The notes under the pieces were generated by a model. The model ran no database searches. It was not told the DNA's origin and was given only the letters and a program-made list of their open reading frames with translations. From positions 239,918,622-239,982,621 of the forward strand of contig NC_053039.3 in assembly GCF_002575655.3 (NCBI RefSeq): 64,000 bases of DNA, read 5' to 3'. The position numbers and the translations under genes were made by a program. Below, piece after piece: positions 43,908 through 55,002 of this stretch. This DNA comes from Aegilops tauschii subsp. strangulata (taxonomy: Eukaryota; Streptophyta; Magnoliopsida; Poales; Poaceae). Positions within the stretch are counted from its first letter, which is position 1. Each line of letters starts with the position of its first letter.

Positions 43908-44056
43908 ACCCCTCCACCCACTCTTCATTCGTGAGGAGAGCCATCAGAACGTGCCTACACTTCTAGCATACATTTTCTGAGAGAGAACCACCCACTCATG
44001 TGTTGAGACCAAGATATTCCATTCCAACCACATAAATCTTGATCTCTAGACTTCCC

Positions 44057-44951
44057 TGTTGGATTGCGGGTTCCGGCAAAACCCTTGAGGTTCGAACACT
44101 AGGGTGCGCACGAAGATCTCTCCTCCCCCTAGCTTACGCTCTCACCACAATCTCAAAGCTCAGCACGTCGAACTCGCAGAACTAGGGGCACATGGTTTAT
44201 ACTGGTTCGGGCCACCGATGTGGTGTAATACCCTACTCCAGTGTGGTATGGTGGATTGCCTCTTGGGATGAGGATGAACAGGTACGAGGGAAGAACAGCC
44301 TCCTGAGGAGAGGTGTCCTTGAGCTCGGTGAGCTTGTGTGGTTGAGGGTGATCTCAATGGCCCAAGATCAGTTGCCTCCTACTATGGTGGCTAGTCCTAT
44401 TTATAGAGGCCCCGGTCCTCTTCCCAAATGTAGGCGGGAAGGGATCCAACAACGGCCAAATTTAAAGGGAGACAACTAGTACAAGTTATCCCGACTAAAG
44501 GTGGTCTTCGCCTGCCAAAGGCTCTGGTGGTGACGCCGTCCTGGGCTCCACGGTGACCTCCGTCCTGCCGTCCTACTGGTCTTGGTCTTGTTGCACCGAT
44601 ATGGAAACCTTTGCCTGATGCCTCGGGACTCCTCGCTTGTGCTTGCCTCTTTAGCACCAAAGAGGAAACGAATACACTGCATGCTCTGGCACCCGCCTGG
44701 CTTTGGTCGTCATGGCTTACGTCACAGGGACCTCGCGAGGTGCCCCTCGCCTTGATCTCTCCGCTCCTCGCGAGCCAGCCTAGTGAGGCCGCCCCGAGGA
44801 GGTCTTGCGTCATCCGCCTCACGAGGCTTGGCCCCTCGCGAGGGTCTTGAGTGTTCGCTGATGAAGATGGGTCGTACGGGGCCGGTGGTGGAGCTACGCC
44901 ATGGGCCGCAGGCAGGCAAGTCTGGGGACCCCCGTTACCAGGACGCCGACA
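44057..44951 (-). repeat. 3' LTR of T3 (895 bp)
   Basis: It begins TGTTGGATTGCGGG (family form TGTCGGAT) and ends GCCGACA at 44951. It is similar over its whole length to the T1 and T2 LTRs. The TATA stretch CCTATTTATAGAGG is at about 44396-44409, read on the minus strand. Confidence 0.85.
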
Positions 44952-45244
44952 GTAGCCCCCGAGCCCAAGGCGCGCTTGGACTTGGCTTCGAGGCTAGGCC
45001 AAGGGGCAAGTGCGGAGCGCCGCGGGCCCCAACAGCCTGCGGCCTTGGTTGACGCGTGGCGATTGATGGGACGTGGGCGTCTCCGCTTCACCACGCTGCC
45101 TCGGCAACTGCCCGACTGACAAAAGACTGGCGCGGGCTGCATTTGCCTTCATTGCTTTCCTTCGTCTTGCTCCAGATCCCCTTTCTCACTCCTTGCTTCC
45201 AGAGACTCTAGATCCGCCCAGATCCTCCTTCAAGCCTGCCGCCA

Positions 45245-47110
45245 ATGGCACCCTAGAAAGCTCGGGCCGCTCCCCCGTCATCGTGGTACGAGCCGGCGCT
45301 TGATGCGCCGAGCGTTTCGGAGAAGAACCTCGCCGCCGTGCTCCTGATGATGGCGGAGGGTGATGAGAAGAGGAAGACTGCGCTCCGTGTTGGCTCTGCC
45401 GAGCCGGAGGCCCCAGGCAGCACTTTCTACCCCTTCTTCATGAGCAGCATCGTCGCCGGGTTGGTTCCCCCTTTCTCCGACTTCTTCTACTCCGTCCTCA
45501 GCCACTACAAGATCCATGCCCTCCATCTTCATCCCAACTCCATCCTCTTCCTGTCGATCTTCGCCTTTTACTGTGAGGCATACGTTGGAGTGATGCCGTC
45601 CGTGGCGCTGCTGCGCCACTTCTTCTTCCTCCGGATCAAGGAGGGCCACTGCTCTGGGTGTGTTGGCTTCGTCGCGGCCAACAAGACCAACGCCATCTCG
45701 AAGGCCGGGAAGAAGGTCGATGGCTTCAGGAGCAAGTGGGTCTTGATGCACGCCAAGTGCTCCCACCTCCGGCTGGTCCTGCCGACGGAGATACCTGTGT
45801 CCCAAGAGGGGTGGCTTTGCGCGAAGCTCACCGACCCCCGGGCGGCGCAGGTGTTGGAGAGGATGACCGCCGACCTGAGGCCCGGTGACTCAAGGGCGGC
45901 GAAGCTGACGGGGGCTATGATCAGCAAAGAATTCATGACGCAGCGCGTGGCTCCCCTTCAGGAGCGCCCGCGCCCCTTGTGGAAGCTTGGAGACGAAGGG
46001 GACGAACTCCGCCTACACCCGGAGGCCCTTTCTGACGAGGAGTTGCACTCGGTCCTCCGCTCCTTGGTTGGGGAGGACCAAGGGTACCCGCCGGACTCCT
46101 TCTTTCCCATGTTCCGCAGCTCAGATGGGGCGGAGGCTGCCGCCGCCATGCCCGTCTTCGACGGATGCGGGCTGGTGCCGCCTGCGCCCTCGAAAGTCCC
46201 GGTGGCAACGACTCTAGTGGACGTGTCTTCCGGCGAGTCTCGCGAGGAGGAAGAGGAGGAGGAGGAGCGCAACTCGGAGGCGACCCGCGAAGGGGCGGGG
46301 GAGACCTCCCCTTTGCGCAAGGCCGACATCCTCTGCACCCTACCTAATGACGATGACGAGGCCGATGTCCCCCTGGGAAGGGGGAGCTGCACGCGGCAGG
46401 GGGCTCCTCGAGGTCCAAGGTCAGTCCCCGGAGGAGGTCACCGGTCAAGGTTCCGCGAGGGGAAGGTCGGCGCTAATCTCCCGAGATGACGCCCCAGTTC
46501 TGACGCTGCCTGGAGCTGCTTCCGGCCTATCTGCTGCCCCCTCTTCTGTGCCTGGAGTCCTCGCGCCCGCGCCTCAGGCTACAAGGCTCTCGGGTTTCAA
46601 GCTCAGGAAGTGGAGGGACTACACCGCGGTGGAACAATAATCATTCTCGCCCTGCCTTGTTCTTGCTTCTGCTACTGATTCTTGGTTCTTCTCCATTGCT
46701 CAATTAGGCCGATGCCCGCGGCGAAGAAGGGGAAGGAGGAAGCGGTGGTACTGCTCGGGGCCAAATCGCTTGCGGCGGCCGCACCCTCCTCCATGGGGAA
46801 GGGCAGTGATGGTGCTCGTGCTTCACCGGCCCGATCGTCCTCACGAGACTTGGGGGAGCGTCCTCCGGAGGAGGCAGCCCCCGTAGCCCCGCTGGGTCCA
46901 GAGGTGCCGACGTCCGGCTCGGTCGCTGGGGTCCCCAAAGCTCACGAGCCCCCAGCCTCCCAGGTCATGGTGACGATGTTGCCTCCTCCTTCTCCCGCCG
47001 CACTGCTGATGCCGGATCCTTCTGCCTCCCCTAACGTCCTGGAGCACGCTCTTTCTGCGCTGACCCTACCGCGGGAGGATCTTCAAGGCACCAACCGTCG
47101 CCTGGTGGCC
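45245..47110 (+). pseudogene. Antisense gene of T3, exon 1 and start of exon 2
   Basis: ATG at 45245 is followed at codon 4 by TAG (45254-45256). The frame then runs open to 46489, with the same domain order as in T1: WYEPALDAPSVSEKNLAA, then PPFSDFFYSVLSHYKIHALH and a hydrophobic HPNSILFLSIFAFYCEAYVG block, then charged linkers. A frameshift near 46370 moves the end of exon 1 into another frame (SGFKLRKWRDYTAVE). A probable 71-nt intron (46637-46707) follows. Its acceptor (TTAG) is normal but the donor reads AT where T1 has GT. Exon 2 starts at 46708 and is cut at 47110 by the Athila-like insertion; it resumes at 54122. Confidence 0.75.
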
Positions 47111-48761
47111 TGATACGTCTCCAACGTATCTATAATTTTTTATTGTTCCATGCTATTATATTATCTGTTTTGGATGTTTATGGGCTTTATTAAACACTTT
47201 TATATTACTTTTGGGACTAACCTACTAACCCAGAGCCCAGTGCCAGTTCCTGTTTTTCCCTTGTTTCGAAGAAAAGGAATATCAAACGGAGTCGAAACGT
47301 AATGAAACCTTCTGGAGAAGTTATTTTTGGAAGGAAAGCCACCCGATAGACTTGGAGTGCATGTCAGGAAAGAAATGAGGGAGGCAGGAGGCAGGGGGCG
47401 CGCCCACCCCCCTAGGCGCGCCCTCCACCCTCGTGGGCCCCTCGTGGCTCCCCTGACGTATTTCTTCCACCTATATATATCCATATACCCTAAAACCTTC
47501 GGAGAACAGAATAGATCGGGAGTTCCGCCGCCGCAAGCCTCTGTAGCCACCAAAAACCAATCGGGACCCTGTTCCGGCACTCTGCCGGAGGGGGGAACCC
47601 TCATCGGTGGCCATCTTCATCATCCCGGCGCTCTCCATGACGAGGATGGAGTAGTTCACCCTCGGGGCTGAGGGTATGTACCAGTAGCTATGTGTTTGAT
47701 CTCTCTCTCGTGTTCTTGATTTGGCATGATCTTGATGTATCGCGAGCTTTGCTATTATAGTTGGATCTTATGTTGCTTCTCCCCCTCTACTCTCTTGTAA
47801 TGGATTTAGTTTCCCCTTTGAAATTATCTTATCGGATTGAGTCTTTAAAGATTTGAGAACACTTGATGTATGTCTTGCCGTGCGTATCTGTGGTGACAAT
47901 GGGATATCACGTGATTCACTTGATTTATGTTTTGGTGATCAACTTGCGGGTTCCGCCCATGAACCTATGCATAGGGGTTGGCACACATTTTCGTCGTGAT
48001 TCTCCGGTAGAAACTTTGGGGCACTCTTTGAGGTTCTATGTGTTGGTTGAATAGATGAATCTGAGATTGTGTGATGCATATCGTATAATCATACCCACGG
48101 ATACTTGAGGTGACATTGGAGTATCTAGGTGACATTAGGGTTTTGGTTGATTTGTGTCTTAAGGTGTTATTCTAGTACGAACTCTAGGGTTGTTTGTGAC
48201 ACTTATAGGAATAGCCCAACGGATTGATTGGAAAGAATAACTTTGAGGTGGTTTCGTACCATACCATAATCTCTTCGTTTGTTCTCCGCTATTAGTGACT
48301 TTGGAGTGACTCTTTGTTGCATGTTGAGGGATAGTTATGTGATCCAATTATGTTATTATTGTTGAGAGAACTTGCACTTGTGAAAGTATGAACCCTAGGC
48401 CTTGTTTCCTAGCATTGCAATACCGTTTGTGCTCACCTTTATCATTTTTTACCTTGCTGTTTTTATATTTTCGGAGTACAAAAACCTATATCTACCATCC
48501 ATATTGCACTTGTATCACCATCTCTTCGCTGAACTAGTGCACCTATACAATTTACCATTGTATTGGGTGTGTTGGGGACACAAGAGACTCTTTGTTATTT
48601 GGTTGCAGGGTTGTTTGAGAGAGACCATCTTCATCCTACGCCTCCTACGGATTGATAAACCTTGCGTCATCCACTTGAGGGAAACTTTCTACTGTCCTAC
48701 AAACCTCTGCACTTGGAGGCCCAACAACGTCTACAAGAAGAAGGTTGGGTAGTAGACATCA
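47111..48761 (+). repeat. 5' LTR of A2
   Basis: It runs TGATACG to ACATCA. The GC-rich inverted repeat at about 47394-47436 has lost its outer left arm compared with the 3' LTR. The TATA box CTATATATATCC starts at 47472. An 8-bp TTTTAGTG-type insertion seen in the 3' LTR is absent. Confidence 0.9.
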
Positions 48762-48770
48762 AGCAGTTTC

Positions 48771-48787
48771 TGGCGCCGTTGCCGGGG
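48771..48787 (+). other. Primer-binding site of A2 (tRNA-Asp)
   Basis: TGGCGCCGTTGCCGGGG, 9 bp inside the LTR, is an exact complement of the 3' end of plant tRNA-Asp(GUC). Confidence 0.88.
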
Positions 48788-48922
48788 AGGTGAGTGCTTG
48801 AAGGTATATCTTTAGATGTTGCAATCGAATCTTTTAGTTTCTTGTTTTATCACTAGTTTAGTCTATAAAAGAAAACTACAAAAAATGGAATTAAGGGTGC
48901 CTCATATGCTTCATCTTTTTAA

Positions 48923-49690
48923 TGTCTTTGTGAAAATGATGGGAAGGAAAATTGTGCTCAAGTACTAGAAGAAGAATTACATAGAACCCTTGGCATAAAA
49001 TATGTGAATGATGAGCATGATTGCAATGTTGTTAGTATGAATTCCTTGAATACCCATGATGCTAATGATATGCAAAGCTACAAGCTTGGGGATTCTATGT
49101 TTGATGAAGATGATATTTTTTGTCCCCCAAGCTTTGATGAGCAAATTTACTATGATGAAAGCATGCCTCCTATCTATGATGATTATTGTGATGACACATA
49201 TGCTATAAAGAATAATGATAACCATGAAACTTTTCATCTTGATCTTAATTTTCAATCATATGACAGTTATTTTGTTGAGTTTGCTCCCACTACTATTCAT
49301 GAGAAGAAATTTGCTTATGTGGAGGGTAATAAAAATTCTATGCTTGTAGATCATGAAAATAATGCTTTAGGTGCTGGTTATATTGTTGAATTCATTCATG
49401 ATGCTACTGAAAATTATTATGAGGGAGGAATATATGCTTGTAGGAATTGCAATATCAAGTTTCCTCTCTATGTGCTTAATGTTTTGAAGTTATGCTTGTT
49501 TTGCCTTCCTATGCTAGTTGATTATTGTTCCCATAAGTTGTTTGCTCACAAAATCCCTATGCATAGGAAGTGGGTTAGACTTAAATGTGCTAGTCATATT
49601 CTTCATGATGTGCTCTTTATGTTTCAATTCTTATCTTTTATGCGAGCATCATTGAAATCATCATGCCTAGCTAGGGGCGTTAAACGTTAG
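48923..49690 (+). CDS. Open frame in A2, unknown product
   Basis: The frame is open from a stop near 48920 to TAG at 49688-49690. It has no early ATG: the first in-frame Met codon is at about 49039. The encoded chain is acidic and Tyr/Asp-rich in the first half (FDEQIYYDESMPPIYDDYCD), includes a Cys pair (ACRNCNIKF) and a hydrophobic, possibly membrane-spanning stretch (LYVLNVLKLCLFCLPMLVDY), and ends in a basic region. It does not look like gag, protease, reverse transcriptase or integrase. Athila elements often carry an extra env-like frame, but the place (just after the primer site) and the sequence do not prove that. It may be the surviving end of a gag-like or accessory frame. Confidence 0.45.
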   Translation, partial: CLCENDGKENCAQVLEEELHRTLGIKYVNDEHDCNVVSMNSLNTHDANDMQSYKLGDSMFDEDDIFCPPSFDEQIYYDESMPPIYDDYCDDTYAIKNNDNHETFHLDLNFQSYDSYFVEFAPTTIHEKKFAYVEGNKNSMLVDHENNALGAGYIVEFIHDATENYYEGGIYACRNCNIKFPLYVLNVLKLCLFCLPMLVDYCSHKLFAHKIPMHRKWVRLKCASHILHDVLFMFQFLSFMRASLKSSCLARGVKR

Positions 49691-52450
49691 CGCTTGTTGG
49701 GAGGCAACCCAATTTTATTTTAGTTTCTTACTTTTTGGTTCTGTTTAGGAGTAAATAAATCATCTAGCCTCTGGTTAGAAGTGGTTTTATGTTTTAATTA
49801 CTGTTTGTGCCAAGTAAGACCTATAGGATCTTCTTGGATGATAGTTATTTGATCTTGCTGAAAATTCCAGAAACTTTCTGTTCACGAAAACAATTGTTTA
49901 AAATCACCAGAACGTGATAAAATACTGATTCCAATTGCAGAAGATCAATAATCAAATTATCTAGGTCGTCCTATTTTGGTAGATTTTTCTGAGTTCCAGA
50001 AGTTTGCGTTAGTTACAGATTACTACAGACTGTTCTGTTTTTGACAGATTCTGTTTTTCGTGTGTTGTTTGCTTATTTTGATGACTCTATGTCTAGTAAA
50101 ATAGTTTATAAACCATAGAGAAGTTGGAATACAGTAGGTTTAACCCAATATAAATAAATAATGAGTTCATTACAGTACCTTGAAGTGGTGTTTTGTTTTC
50201 TTTCGCTAACGGAGCTCGCGAGATTTTCTGTTAAGTTTTGTGTTGTGAAGTTTTCAAGTTTTGGGTAAAGATTCGATGGACTACGGAATAAGGAGTGGCA
50301 AGAGCCTAAGCTTGGGGATGCCCAAAGCACCCCAAGGTAATATTCAAGGACAACCAAGAGACTAAGCTTGGGGATGCCCCGGAAGGCATCCCCTCTTTTG
50401 TCTTCATTCATCGGTAACTTTACTTGGAGCTATATTTTTATTCACCACATGATATGTGTTTTGCTTGGAGCGTCGTTTTATTTTCTTTAGCTTGGCTTGC
50501 TGTTTGAATAAAATACCAAGATCTGAAATTCTTAAATGTTAGAGAGTCTTCACATAGTTGCATAATTATTCGACTACTCATTGATCTTCACTCATATCTT
50601 TCGGAGTAGTTTGTCGTTTGCTCTAGTGCTTCACTTATATCTTTTAGAGCACAATGCTGGTTTTATTTTGAAGAAATAGATGAACTCTCATGCTTCACTT
50701 ATATTATTTTGAGAGTCTTAAACAGCACGGTAATTTTCTTAATCCTAATATGCTAGGTATTCAAGATTAGTAAAAACTTTCATATAAGTGCATTGAATAC
50801 TAAGAGAAGTTTGATACTTGATGATTGTTTTGAGATATGGAGATAGTCATATTAAAGTTGTGCTAGTTGAGTAGTTGTGAATTTGAGAAATACTTGTGTT
50901 GAATTTTGCAAGTCCCGTAGCATGCACGTATGGTAAACGTTATGTAACAAATTTGAAACATGAGGTGTTCTTTGATTGTCCTCCTTATGAGTGGCGGTCG
51001 GGGACGAGCGATGGTCTTTTCCTACCAATCTATCCCCCTAGCAGCATGCGCGTAGTGCTTGGTTGTTGATGACTTGTAGATTTTTGCAATAAGTATGTGA
51101 GTTCTTTATGACTAATGTTGAGTCCATGGATTATACGCACCCTCACCTTTCCATCATTGCTAGCCTCTTCGGTACCGTGCATTGCCCTTTCTCACATTGA
51201 GAGTTGGTGCAAACTTCGCCGGTGCATCCAAACCCCGTGATATGATACGCTCTTTCACACATAAACCTCCTTATATCTTCCTCAAAACAGCCACCATACC
51301 TACCTATTATGGCATTTCCATAGCCATTCCGAGATATATTGCCATGCAACTTTCCACCATCCCGTTTATCATGACACGTTCATCATTGTCATATTGCTTT
51401 GCATGATCATGAAGTTTACATAGTATTTGTGGCAAAGAAACCGTTCATAATTCTTTCATACATGTCACTGTTGATTCATTGCCCATCCCGGTACACCGCC
51501 GGAGGCATTCATATAGAGTCATATCTTGTTCTAGTATCGAGTTGTAATCATTGAGTTGTAAATAAATAGAAGTGTGATGATCATCATTTTCTAGAGCATT
51601 GTCCCAAGTGACGAATAAAAAAAGAGAAAGGCCATAAAAAAAGGAGAAGGCCCAAAAAATGAGAGAAAAAGGGAGAAGGGACAATGTTACTATCCTTTAC
51701 CACACTTGTGCTTCAAAGTAGCACCATAATCTTCATGATAGAGAGTCTCTTGTTTTGTCACTTTCATATACTAGTGGGAATTTTTCATTATAGAACATGG
51801 CTTGTATATTCCAACAATGGGCCTCCTCAAGTGCCCTAGGTCTTCGTGAGCAAGCAAGTTGGATGCACACCCACTTAGTTTCTTTTGTTGAGCTTTCATA
51901 CATTTATAGCTCTAGTGCATCCGTTGCATGGCAATCCCTACTCCTTGCATTAACATCAATCGATGGGCATCTCCATAGCTCATTGATTAGCCTCGATGAT
52001 GTGAGACTTTCTCCTTTTTTGTCTTCTCCACATAACCCCCATCATTATACTCCATTCCACCCATAGTGCTATGTCCATGGCTCACTCTCATGTATTGCGT
52101 GAAGGTTGAAAAAGTTTGAGATTACTAAAGTATGAAACAATTGCTTGGCTTGTCATCGGGGTTGTGCATGATGAGAGCATTCTTGTGTGACGAAAATGGA
52201 GCATGACTAAACTATATGATTTTGTAGGGATGAACTTTCTTTGGCCATGTTATTTTGAGAGGACATAATTGCTTAGTTAGTATGCTTGAAGTATTATTAC
52301 TTTTATGTCAATATGAACTTTTATCTTGAATCTTTTGGATCTGAATATCATACCATAATTAAGAAGAATTACATTGAAATTATGCCAAGTAGCATTCCAC
52401 ATCAAAAATTCTGTTTTTATCATTTACCTACTCGAGCACGAGCTGGAATT
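49691..52450 (+). other. Non-coding interior of A2
   Basis: AT-rich with no convincing protein frame. Several AAGCTTGGGGATGCC motifs occur (about 50308-50322, 50363-50378), identical in design to the functional polypurine tract at 52451-52464. These may be extra polypurine-like starts. A purine-rich run AAAAAAAGAGAAAGG..GAGAAAAAGGGAGAAGGG lies around 51617-51680. Confidence 0.65.
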
Positions 52451-52464
52451 AAGCTTGGGGATGC
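52451..52464 (+). other. Polypurine tract of A2
   Basis: AAGCTTGGGGATGC directly precedes TGATACG of the 3' LTR. Confidence 0.8.
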
Positions 52465-54121
52465 TGATACGTCTCCAACGTATCTATAATTTTTGATTGT
52501 TCGATGCTATTATACTATCTGTTTTGGATGTCTATGGGCTTTATTAAACACTTTTATATTACTTTTGGGACTAACCTATTGACCCAGAGCCCAGTGCCAG
52601 TTCCTGTTTTTCCCTTGTTTTAGTGTTTCGAAGAAAAGGAATATCAAACGGAGTCAAAACGGAATGAAACCTTCTGGAGAAGTTATTTTTGGAAGGAAAG
52701 CCACCCGATAGACTTGGAGTGCACGTCAGGAAAGAAACAAGGGACGCACGAGGCAGGGGGCGCGCCCACCCCTGGGCGCGCCCTCCACCCTCGTGGGCCC
52801 CTCGTGGCTCCCCTGACGTATTTCTTCCGCCTATATATATCCATATACCCTAAAACCTTCGGGGAACAGAATAGATCGGGAGTTCCGCCGCCGCAAGCCT
52901 CTGTAGCCACCAAAAACCAATCGGGACCCTGTTCCGGCACCCTGCCGGAGGGGGGAACCCTCACCGGTGGCCATCTTCATCATCCCGGCGCTCTCCATGA
53001 CGAGGAGGGAGTAGTTCACCCTCGGGGCTGAGGGTATGTACCAGTAGCTATGTGTTTGATCTCTCTCTCGTGTTCTTGATTTGGCACGATCTTGATGTAT
53101 CGCGAGCTTTGCTATTATAGTTGGATCTTATGTTACTTCTCCCCCTCTACTCTCTTGTAATGGATTTAGTTTCCCCTTTGAAGTTATCTTATCGGATTGA
53201 GTCTTTAAAGATTTGAGAACACTTGATGTATGTCTTGCCATGCGTATCTGTGGTGACAATGGGATATCACGTGATTCACTTGATGTATGTTTTGGTGATC
53301 AACTTGCGCGTTCCGCCCATGAACCTATGCATAGGGGTTGGCACACGTTTTCGTCGTGATTCTCCGGTAGAAACTTTGGGGCACTCTTTGAGGTTCTATG
53401 TGTTGGTTGAATTGATGAATCTGAGATTGTGTGATGCATACCGTATAATCATACCCACGGATACTTGAGGTGACATTGAAGTATCTAGGTGACATTAGGG
53501 TTTTGGTTGATTTGTGTCTTAAGGTGTTATTCTAGTACGAACTCTAGGGCTGTTTGTGACACTTATCGGAATAGCCCAACAGATTGATTGGAAAGAATAA
53601 CTTTGAGGTGGTTTCGTACCCTACCATAATCTCTTCGTTTGTTCTCCGCTATTAGTGACTTTGGAGTGACTCTTTGTTGCATGTTGAGGGATAGTTATGT
53701 GATCCAATTATGTTATTATTGTTGAGATAACTTGCACTAATGAAAGTATGAACCCTAGGCCTTGTTTCCTAGCATTGCAATACAGTTTGTGCTCACCTTT
53801 ATCATTTGTTACCTTGCTGTTTTTATATTTTCAGACTACAAAAACCTATATCTACCATCCATATTGCACTTGTATCGCCATCTCTTCGCCGAACTAGTGC
53901 ACCTATACAATTTACCATTGTATTGGGTGTGTTGGGGACACAAGAGACTCTTTGTTATTTGGTTGCAAGGTTGTTTGAGAGAGACCATCTTCATCCTACG
54001 CCTCCTACGGATTGATAAACCTTAGGTCATCCACTTGAGGGCAACTTGCTACTGTCCTACAAACCTCTGCACTTGGAGGCTCAATAACGTCTAGAAGAAG
54101 AAGGTTGAGAAGTAAACATCA
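52465..54121 (+). repeat. 3' LTR of A2
   Basis: It ends ACATCA just before the TGGCC duplication. It carries an intact GC-rich hairpin at 52747-52795: outer arms CACGAGG/CCTCGTG and inner arms GGGCGCGCCCA/TGGGCGCGCCC, a perfect 11-bp pair. The hairpin lies 37 bp before the TATA box (TATATATAT, 52832-52840). Confidence 0.9.
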
Positions 54122-55002
54122 TGGCCGGGCGCCTGGAGCTGATCTCTGGCTGGCTTCACTCCGATGTGTCCGTCCGGGCAGCGCTGAGCCAGGCTGTGGC
54201 GGCCTCCGAGGAGGACAAGCAGGCCGTCGCCCAAGCTGCGGCTGCCCACGAGGTGGCGCTAAAGGATGCCGGGGCCGCCCAGGATCGCTGTCGGTCGCTG
54301 GAGGCCGAGCTGAAGACCATGCGCAGTGAGCGTGCGGACGAAGCTCGAGGCCGCAAGGCGGAGGAGGAGAAGATGAAGGCCCGAGAGGACGCCGTCAGGG
54401 GTCGCAACACCGAGCTGGAGCAGTTGGCGAAGGCGCGGGCTACGGAGTGCAGCCGGCTGGAGGAGCTGGAGCAGAAGATGAAGGCAGAGAAGGCCGAGCT
54501 GGAAGCCAAGGTGAGGGTCCTGGCTGAGGACCGCGCGGCCTTCAAGTCCCTCGAGGAGAGGTCCCGCGTGTCACTGCGGGCACTCTACGAGAAGGGCTTG
54601 GAGGAGCCGCTGGCTACAGACAATGAGGGCCCCAACCAGCTGCTTCCCCATCTGGTCGCGGCGCTTGAGGAAGTCGTGGGCGGTATCGGCCCCTTGGTGG
54701 AGGGAGAAGCCCGCATTCTTTCCTCGGCCGCGCTGACTCACGTCTTCAGCCACCTCCATCTTCGTGATCCTCCTGCCAACCTCGACGAGCTGCTGGAGCC
54801 TGTGGATGACGAGCGCTGCGCAGCTGCTGCCGAAGCCATGAAGGGCCAGGTGGAGGCTTTGCTGAAGAAGTTCCGCGCCTTTGATCCTGCGCTCTCAACT
54901 GGCTGTGCTACTGATCCTGCAACTTCGGCGGGCAGTGCAGGTGAGGGCAACGCTGCTGTGGAAGAGGCATCCCTTGCAAGTGACGGCGGCATCCAGGGAT
55001 GA
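54122..55002 (+). pseudogene. Antisense gene of T3, rest of exon 2 (coiled coil)
   Basis: This is the continuation of the gene cut at 47110, after the duplicated TGGCC. It is an uninterrupted frame to TGA at 55000-55002. It shows GRLELISGWLHSDVSVRAAL, then about 120 residues of Glu/Lys/Ala-rich heptad-like sequence (a coiled coil), then the conserved end (VFSHLHLRDPPANLDELLEP). The sequence follows T1 closely. The ATG at 54121 is created by the transposon boundary and is probably not a natural start. Together the two parts would make a protein of roughly 900 residues if the breaks were absent. Confidence 0.75.

Larger units (their letters stand above)
23012..44056 (+). mobile_element. Gag-only Copia-like LTR element, rearranged host of nested insertions
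   Basis: Pieces of one family occur in order: LTR start (23012-23423), C-terminal gag (35814-36449 and 41321-41540), 3' interior (41541-41946), LTR start (41947-42050), gag again (42056-42664), 3' interior (42665-43070) and LTR (43071-44056). The intervening parts are a LARD, a Tat-like remnant and a second LARD. No protease, integrase or reverse transcriptase of this element is seen, so it is non-autonomous in this copy. Placement in Copia rests on the gag tail, which resembles the part after the zinc knuckle of grass Copia gag. Membership of one original element for the far-left LTR piece is inference. Confidence 0.65.
43071..44056 (+). repeat. Copia-like LTR, longest copy, split by T3
   Basis: It starts TGAAAGTGCAAC and runs 986 bp before T3 interrupts it at 44057. 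It comprises a U3 with an array of CTCGGTnnnACCGAG dyads (43418-43862), a TATA box at 43900 and a leader. Its 3' end is outside what can be seen. Confidence 0.75.
47111..54121 (+). mobile_element. Complete Athila-like LTR element (A2), no gag-pol
   Basis: Intact LTRs (47111-48761 and 52465-54121, 1651 and 1657 bp) are flanked by the 5-bp target duplication TGGCC (47106-47110 and 54122-54126). A tRNA-Asp primer site and a polypurine tract are in place. The interior is only 3.7 kb and has one open frame of unknown function and no gag, protease or polymerase. It is a clean non-autonomous copy with all the cis elements needed for mobilisation in trans. LTR length and start (TGATACGTCTCCAACG) recall Triticeae Sabrina-type elements. 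By a rough eye count the two LTRs differ at a few percent of positions, so the insertion is not very recent. Confidence 0.9.
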
